Assembly: GCA_027924585.1 (NCBI GenBank)
Contig: BSBM01000059.1
Location: forward strand, 2,976,001 to 3,040,000
Source of the DNA: Larix kaempferi
Taxonomy: Eukaryota > Streptophyta > Pinopsida > Pinales > Pinaceae
Length of the DNA: 64,000 nucleotides
Direction: 5' to 3'
Made by a program: the position numbers and the translations under genes. Each line of letters opens with the position of its first letter. The stretch's first letter is position 1. Of the stretch, positions 59,320 through 64,000 are shown piece after piece. The notes beneath the pieces are model-generated. The model was not told where the DNA came from, made no database searches, and saw only the letters and a list, made by a program, of their open reading frames with translations.

Positions 59320-59899
59320 GAGGAGACCCCCCATTGTAAAGCTCACCTTCGGAGCTCTGGAATATTGGAATAGAAGATTTTTTGTGGAGCACATCTCTCT
59401 TGCATTGTGGATTCTCTTGCATATTGAATATACAGTATCTCTTCTATGTATCATTGTGGATTTTGGTGCTTTTACTAATCTTTTGACAGGAAAGTCGAAT
59501 TGGTGAGAGGAGGGCGACTTCATGAGGGTTATTGTTGGAGGGATCCACATATTCTCTCTTGGGTTGATCTTGTGACAGGGAGTATCATTATTGTATCTTC
59601 GTGACATAGTTGATGCTTTCTATTACATCTTTCTACCATTTTCATAATCATCTTGCTTGACTTGTTTCTTTGATCTTGTCTTGTAGGAGGAGGACGATTT
59701 GGCTATCTTGGAGGAGGACGTTTTGGTTGGAGCTCTTGGATCTCACTCTTGAATATACACATAGGAGAATGCTATCAATTTGCAAGGTGGCCATAAGCAA
59801 TTGAGGTAAGATCTACAAGGTATGTGCCTCTTTCATCCATTCTATCTTCATTGGTCATAAAACCCTAATTAATTAAAAAACCCAATTTTGGTATTTCTT

Positions 59900-60900
59900 A
59901 GATCTACTTAGATCTAGCCTTGCTCTTGAGAAAATATTGAAAACCCACCTCTATAGCATCCACCCCTAGTTGGATCTATAGTTTGGTGGTGATTGGCTTA
60001 AAATTAACCCATTTTCCAAGGCAAAAAGCCTCTTTGGCCTAAATCGCACTCCCTTGTAAGAGGCTTGTTTGGTTAGATCTAGCACATGGGTAGGTGAGAT
60101 TCCACTTGATTTGAAATCTAGACGCTTGATAACCTATACCCACATCCTTACTTTGGTGAAAACTACCTTGTGGACATCTCTCCATGTTTTAAGGGGCTAA
60201 AACCCCCTTTGATTTTCTTGGCACCTTAAAACTTAGATCTACTAAGATCTAGCCCTTGGATTGACTTGATCTTTTGGACATACACAGATCGGGGTACTAG
60301 CATCCCGGATCTACAATTTGGTGGCCATTGGACTTGATTTGGTCCACCAAACCCACTTTTTGGCCTTCCTTGAGCAAATCGCACCCCCTTGAAAATTTGA
60401 GTTTGTCCACTTCTAGGAGGTGGGTGTTTGAGATTTTCGTGGATTTGGAATCCCCATGCCTTGAAACCTAGGTCCATACTGTCTTTTTGTCACGATCCAC
60501 TTTGGGGGTTGCATTCCTTGTTTCAAGGGATTGTGGTCCACTTAGGGTAATCACCTAAAAAACCTAGATCTAGTAAGATCCAACCATTAGATCTCATTCA
60601 ACCCACTTGACTTGGCTTCTAGGTGTCCCGATCTACACTTTGACATACTTTTTGACCCCATTAGCCCATTTAACAAGGCACTAGTCCATCATTAAGCAAG
60701 TCGCACTCCTTGGGATTTGTGTCACACCCTAGATCTAGTACATGGGTACTTCTATAATCAACTTAGACTCATAGATCTAGCCTATATCCAACCTATAGTA
60801 CCAACTTCACACCTAACTTCACCTTGTGGGCCTACCTAGAACCATTTCACATTTCCCAAGAAATCTAGACCCACTTGTGTAAACACATGGTACTATACCT
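59900..60900 (+). repeat. About 333-bp subrepeats within the complete LTR
   Basis: Units near 59900, 60235 and 60566, co-linear with 51244-52240. Confidence 0.75.
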
Positions 60901-61264
60901 AGTCATCATACCCCACCATGTGGCCTAAACCATACATAGGTTGAACCATTAACAATCTCTTACACTACCCTCAACCATACCTTAACCCTTAGGTCCACTT
61001 AGCCTTGCATTGGTTTCCGTAACTCATTACTTACCTACCCTTAGAAACCTTTGTTGGATCCAATCAACCGTGATTGGGGTATAGGGTGTCCCCCTTGGTC
61101 TAGTTACACCTTGACCTAAAGCGAAGAGTGCCTCGGTTGACGTGACTCCCACCTTGCATTGGGAACCGTGGCATCTCTTGGGTCACCTCTTTAGTTGCCT
61201 GCCTCCTCTACCGTCCCGGATGGGATACCATCAGGGGCGACTACAAGTTGTGTGATAACATTTT

Positions 61265-61282
61265 TGGCGCCGTTGCCGGGGA
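61265..61282 (+). promoter_or_regulatory. Primer binding site, tRNA-Asp type, copy 2
   Basis: Same 18-base sequence as at 52609, exactly 8,656 bases downstream. Confidence 0.9.
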
Positions 61283-61636
61283 GGTAGGGGCCTACCTTGG
61301 TTCAACACACCTTTGTGTCTCACTATCTCTCTGCACTTTAAACGACATACCTCTTGGTAGTAGAGCCTAAAAATCTACCTGGCGACTCCTAATCGCGACT
61401 CCGCTAAGGAGCGAGCTCATAGTCATCCTTACAACACTCGAAGTAAATCAAATCCAAATCAATTGGAAGGAACCCCACTCACATATCACAAAAGAGATCC
61501 TAAAACACAATCAACTAATTTCTTGTGGAAACTTGTTAACTCGGGTTCTCCAAACCGTGTCTTAGGATCCCCTTTGTTCAATTCGGTTCCTCCTTTATCT
61601 CCTAATCATAACTCTAGTTCAATCCCAGTCAATCCA

Positions 61637-64000
61637 ATGGCTGGACAAGGTCAATCCAACTCCGGTAACAACAACCAAAACAATCCTCCTGTTGCCCGTG
61701 CTTTTGGTCACAAGGCTAGGGCTTCTCCCTTAGACTTCTCTCAGATCTTGGGTGCTCCCCATAGTATGCCAGACAAGTACTTTGAAAAGATCCCAAAATT
61801 AAATGGCAACTGTGCCACCTCTATTGAGGACCACATAGACAATGTTTGGGCTCATATGGAAGCTTATGGGGCTGAAAAAGAGGATGTGTTTATTAGGGGT
61901 CTCTTTGCATCCTTGGAGGGTGATGCTCGCAAATGGTTTGACCGCTTGCCTGCATCATCAATCAATGGGTATGATGTATTCACCGATAAACTCAAGCAAG
62001 AGTGGTCAGTCAAGTTAGATGGGCGTTTCCTTTTACACCAACTTTTTGACATCAAAAAGAAGGAGAATGAGTCTGTCCATGAGTTTAACCAACGCTTTGA
62101 TAAGACTGTTGCCAACATCCCAAGTAACATAAGGCCCCTTGACCAAGCCATCTTGATCTATTACCTTAATGCTTATGAAGGTTACCTGGGTTACCATCTA
62201 AAAGACAAAGACCCTAGTAGTTTGAAGATAGCCCAAGACAATGCCAAGAAAGCTGAGGCAAATGCTGCCTCCATGGGAAAACAAAACTTCTTTGACCTAA
62301 TTAGTGGACCTTCTTCCTCCAGATCTGATCCTAAGTTTAAAAAGAGTAAGGAACCTAGCAAAGATCCCAATGAAATGATGGAGAGTATGCATGAAATGAT
62401 GAAAAACCTAACCCTCCTAACTAGGGACCTAGCCAAGAACAGAGAGGGGGATAGATATAGGCAGCCCTATGGTCCTAAACCTTATTGGAATCAACAAAAG
62501 AATCCTAATGAAGGTGATAGAAGAAACCCTATGAACCAAGAACCTCCTATCATAAACTGGTCTGAAGAGCAAAAGTTGGAAGATCCTGAGTATACCACCC
62601 ATGGTGATGATACTCTGGATTCTCCAAAGAACATTAATTGGGTTGATGACTTAAAATTTGACAAAGACTTCGGAAGAATCTTGATTGATCATGAAGAAGA
62701 CGCCATAGAAGAAACCAACCCAAGAGGTCCCATCTATGCTACTGAGCAAGTTAATAGTGATCAAGCTCCCTATAAAACTTATCAACGAAGAAAGGATGGC
62801 CAAAAGCCTATCCCTTTTACTGAAAAGAAAAACAATGAGCTGCCTAGTCCAGTGAGTGAGCCATTCCCTTTGCCTGAGTATGATTTTGATATCAACATCA
62901 AAAGAGAGTTAGACAAAGTTATGCGTAACATTCCACTCACTGAGTCAATGAAAATCCCTTCAATAAAGGAGCAAGTGGTGGAATTTTTCGAGAGTATCCC
63001 TGAGACTGCCACAAGTAGTGGTGAGGATTCATCTTCTCAAAACCCAGCACCCTGTGATGTGGTTGATGAAGAGGATGACCCTCCCATTAACATCCAAACT
63101 GCCCTATATGAGAGGAAGAATGGGGGTCACCAACCATTTTACCTTACACTACACATAGGTGATATCCTTCTTCATAACTGTATGTTGGATTCTGGTGCTT
63201 CCATGAATGTGATGCCTTTACAAGTCATGGAAGCCATGGGATTAAAAATAACTAGACCTTATGGGAACGTTTGTGGGATTGACTCCAAACCAGTCAAAGT
63301 CTTTGGCTTGATCAAAAACCTAAGAGCTGACCTGTTTTCATGCCCTGACATATCCATGCTAATGGATATAGTGGTTATAGACCTCCCTCCAGCCTATGGT
63401 ATGCTCCTTTGTAGGAAGTGGTCCGCTGGGCTAGGGGGACATCTTCAGATGGATTTGTCTTACGCTACCATCCCCAACTCTGATGGGTCTTTGGTTAGGG
63501 TGTATCGGGAGCCATTTTATGATGGACATCTTGAGAATTATGAGGATGGTGTGAGAAACACTTTTGGTGAAGGTGAGTTATTACCTGAGGGTATCTTCAT
63601 GGTCATGGGTGGCCATGATGATGATCCTAGTATGGAAGAAGAAAGAATTATTGAGGTTGACCCTCAGTCCATTCGGGGGGAAGTGTCAGAAAACCTTAGG
63701 ACCTCGAACCAACCCAGTAGTGCAGGGCCAAACGTTGACCAACCTACACCTCCTACTTAGCTAAACACTTCGGAAGATAACTTTGATCAAATTAGAAGGG
63801 GTGAGTATATACCTAGGACAGTACATGAGTGGCTTTTCCTAGTTGACCTTAACACAGAAAGAGGAAGACAAGGCTTACCTCACATCACTCCTTGGACAAA
63901 TAATAATGAAGGAACACACCTGCCCTCACCTGAGGGGAGTGATGAAGAACTAGTTGATTATCACTTTTCTGATGTGCCTGATCATTTGTCCCATTTGTCC
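61637..64000 (+). pseudogene. Gag-protease polyprotein, copy 2, premature stop, runs off the window
   Basis: Counterpart of 52981-55344 with 14 amino-acid changes over the first part (e.g. NQRFDK for NQCFDK, KIAQD for KISQD, TLHIG for TLRIG). Gag domain and DSGA protease are intact. A C-to-T change makes CAG into TAG at 63758-63760, stopping translation 0.7 kb after the protease. Downstream sequence stays collinear to the window edge, so the rest of the copy, and possibly a third LTR, should lie to the right. A shortened Gag-protease could still be made. Confidence 0.9.

Larger units (their letters stand above)
56789..61260 (+). mobile_element. Complete 4,472-bp LTR shared by two tandem element copies
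   Basis: Starts TGTTATCACA, ends TGTGATAACA, and is followed by the tRNA-Asp primer binding site at 61265. It acts as 3' LTR of copy 1 and 5' LTR of copy 2. It has no long ORF. Landmarks: tgtctcggctctgagttggt (57,443), ctagggcgctgatgatggag (58,648), TATA box (59,312), gtaggaggaggacgatttgg (59,685) and agatct subrepeats (59,900-60,900). This is unusually long for a plant LTR and longer than the internal region. Confidence 0.9.

Overview
The window looks like nuclear DNA of a plant with a large, repeat-rich genome. Spliced plant gene families are present as pieces: chorismate synthase, IDA-like peptide, WSD acyltransferase, flavanone 3-hydroxylase, RLCK kinase, ABCC transporter, SAE1 and mTERF. 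Exons keep plant GT/AG borders, spacers are AT-rich, and long-LTR Ty3 retroelements occupy the right third. A gymnosperm or similarly large seed-plant genome is plausible, but the sequence alone does not fix the species. I see no clearly intact host gene. Nearly every recognisable gene is a fragment or carries stops, frameshifts or deletions.

Layout. 1-9,700: two good chorismate synthase exons (minus strand), an IDA-like peptide-hormone precursor with one nonsense codon just before the hormone motif, a decayed Ty3 pol remnant, a wax-ester-synthase-like exon (minus), and mosaic duplications. 9,700-16,400: AT-rich, with tRNA-related SINE-like traces. 16,400-19,500: tandem duplicated units carrying broken flavanone 3-hydroxylase (F3H) 5' parts (minus). 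19,500-26,900: AT-rich, with a broken receptor-like cytoplasmic kinase and an unidentified decayed reading frame. 26,900-34,140: an inverted pair of ABCC transporter pseudogene pieces, an unidentified putative membrane-protein exon, and a SUMO-activating-enzyme SAE1 pseudogene without visible introns. 35,240-39,247: a 4.0 kb element with about 370-bp terminal inverted repeats enclosing an mTERF gene fragment, i.e. a candidate Pack-MULE-like capture. 39,380-40,629: broken exons of a gene with an MBD-like stretch.

40,785-64,000 is dominated by one family of long-LTR retroelements. A 4,531-bp solo LTR (41,069-45,599) sits inside a relic of its own family. From 51,001 a tandem arrangement runs LTR 3' part, internal region, complete 4,472-bp LTR, second internal region, with an 8,656-bp period. 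The internal region is only 4.18 kb. It has a tRNA-Asp-type primer binding site and one ORF (1,073 residues from its first ATG) with Gag and a DSGA aspartic protease. There is no reverse transcriptase, RNase H or integrase core. The protein ends in a stretch resembling the integrase C-terminal GPY/F module. This looks like a non-autonomous Gag-protease element that would need polymerase from a relative. It is the strongest candidate for something not previously described here.
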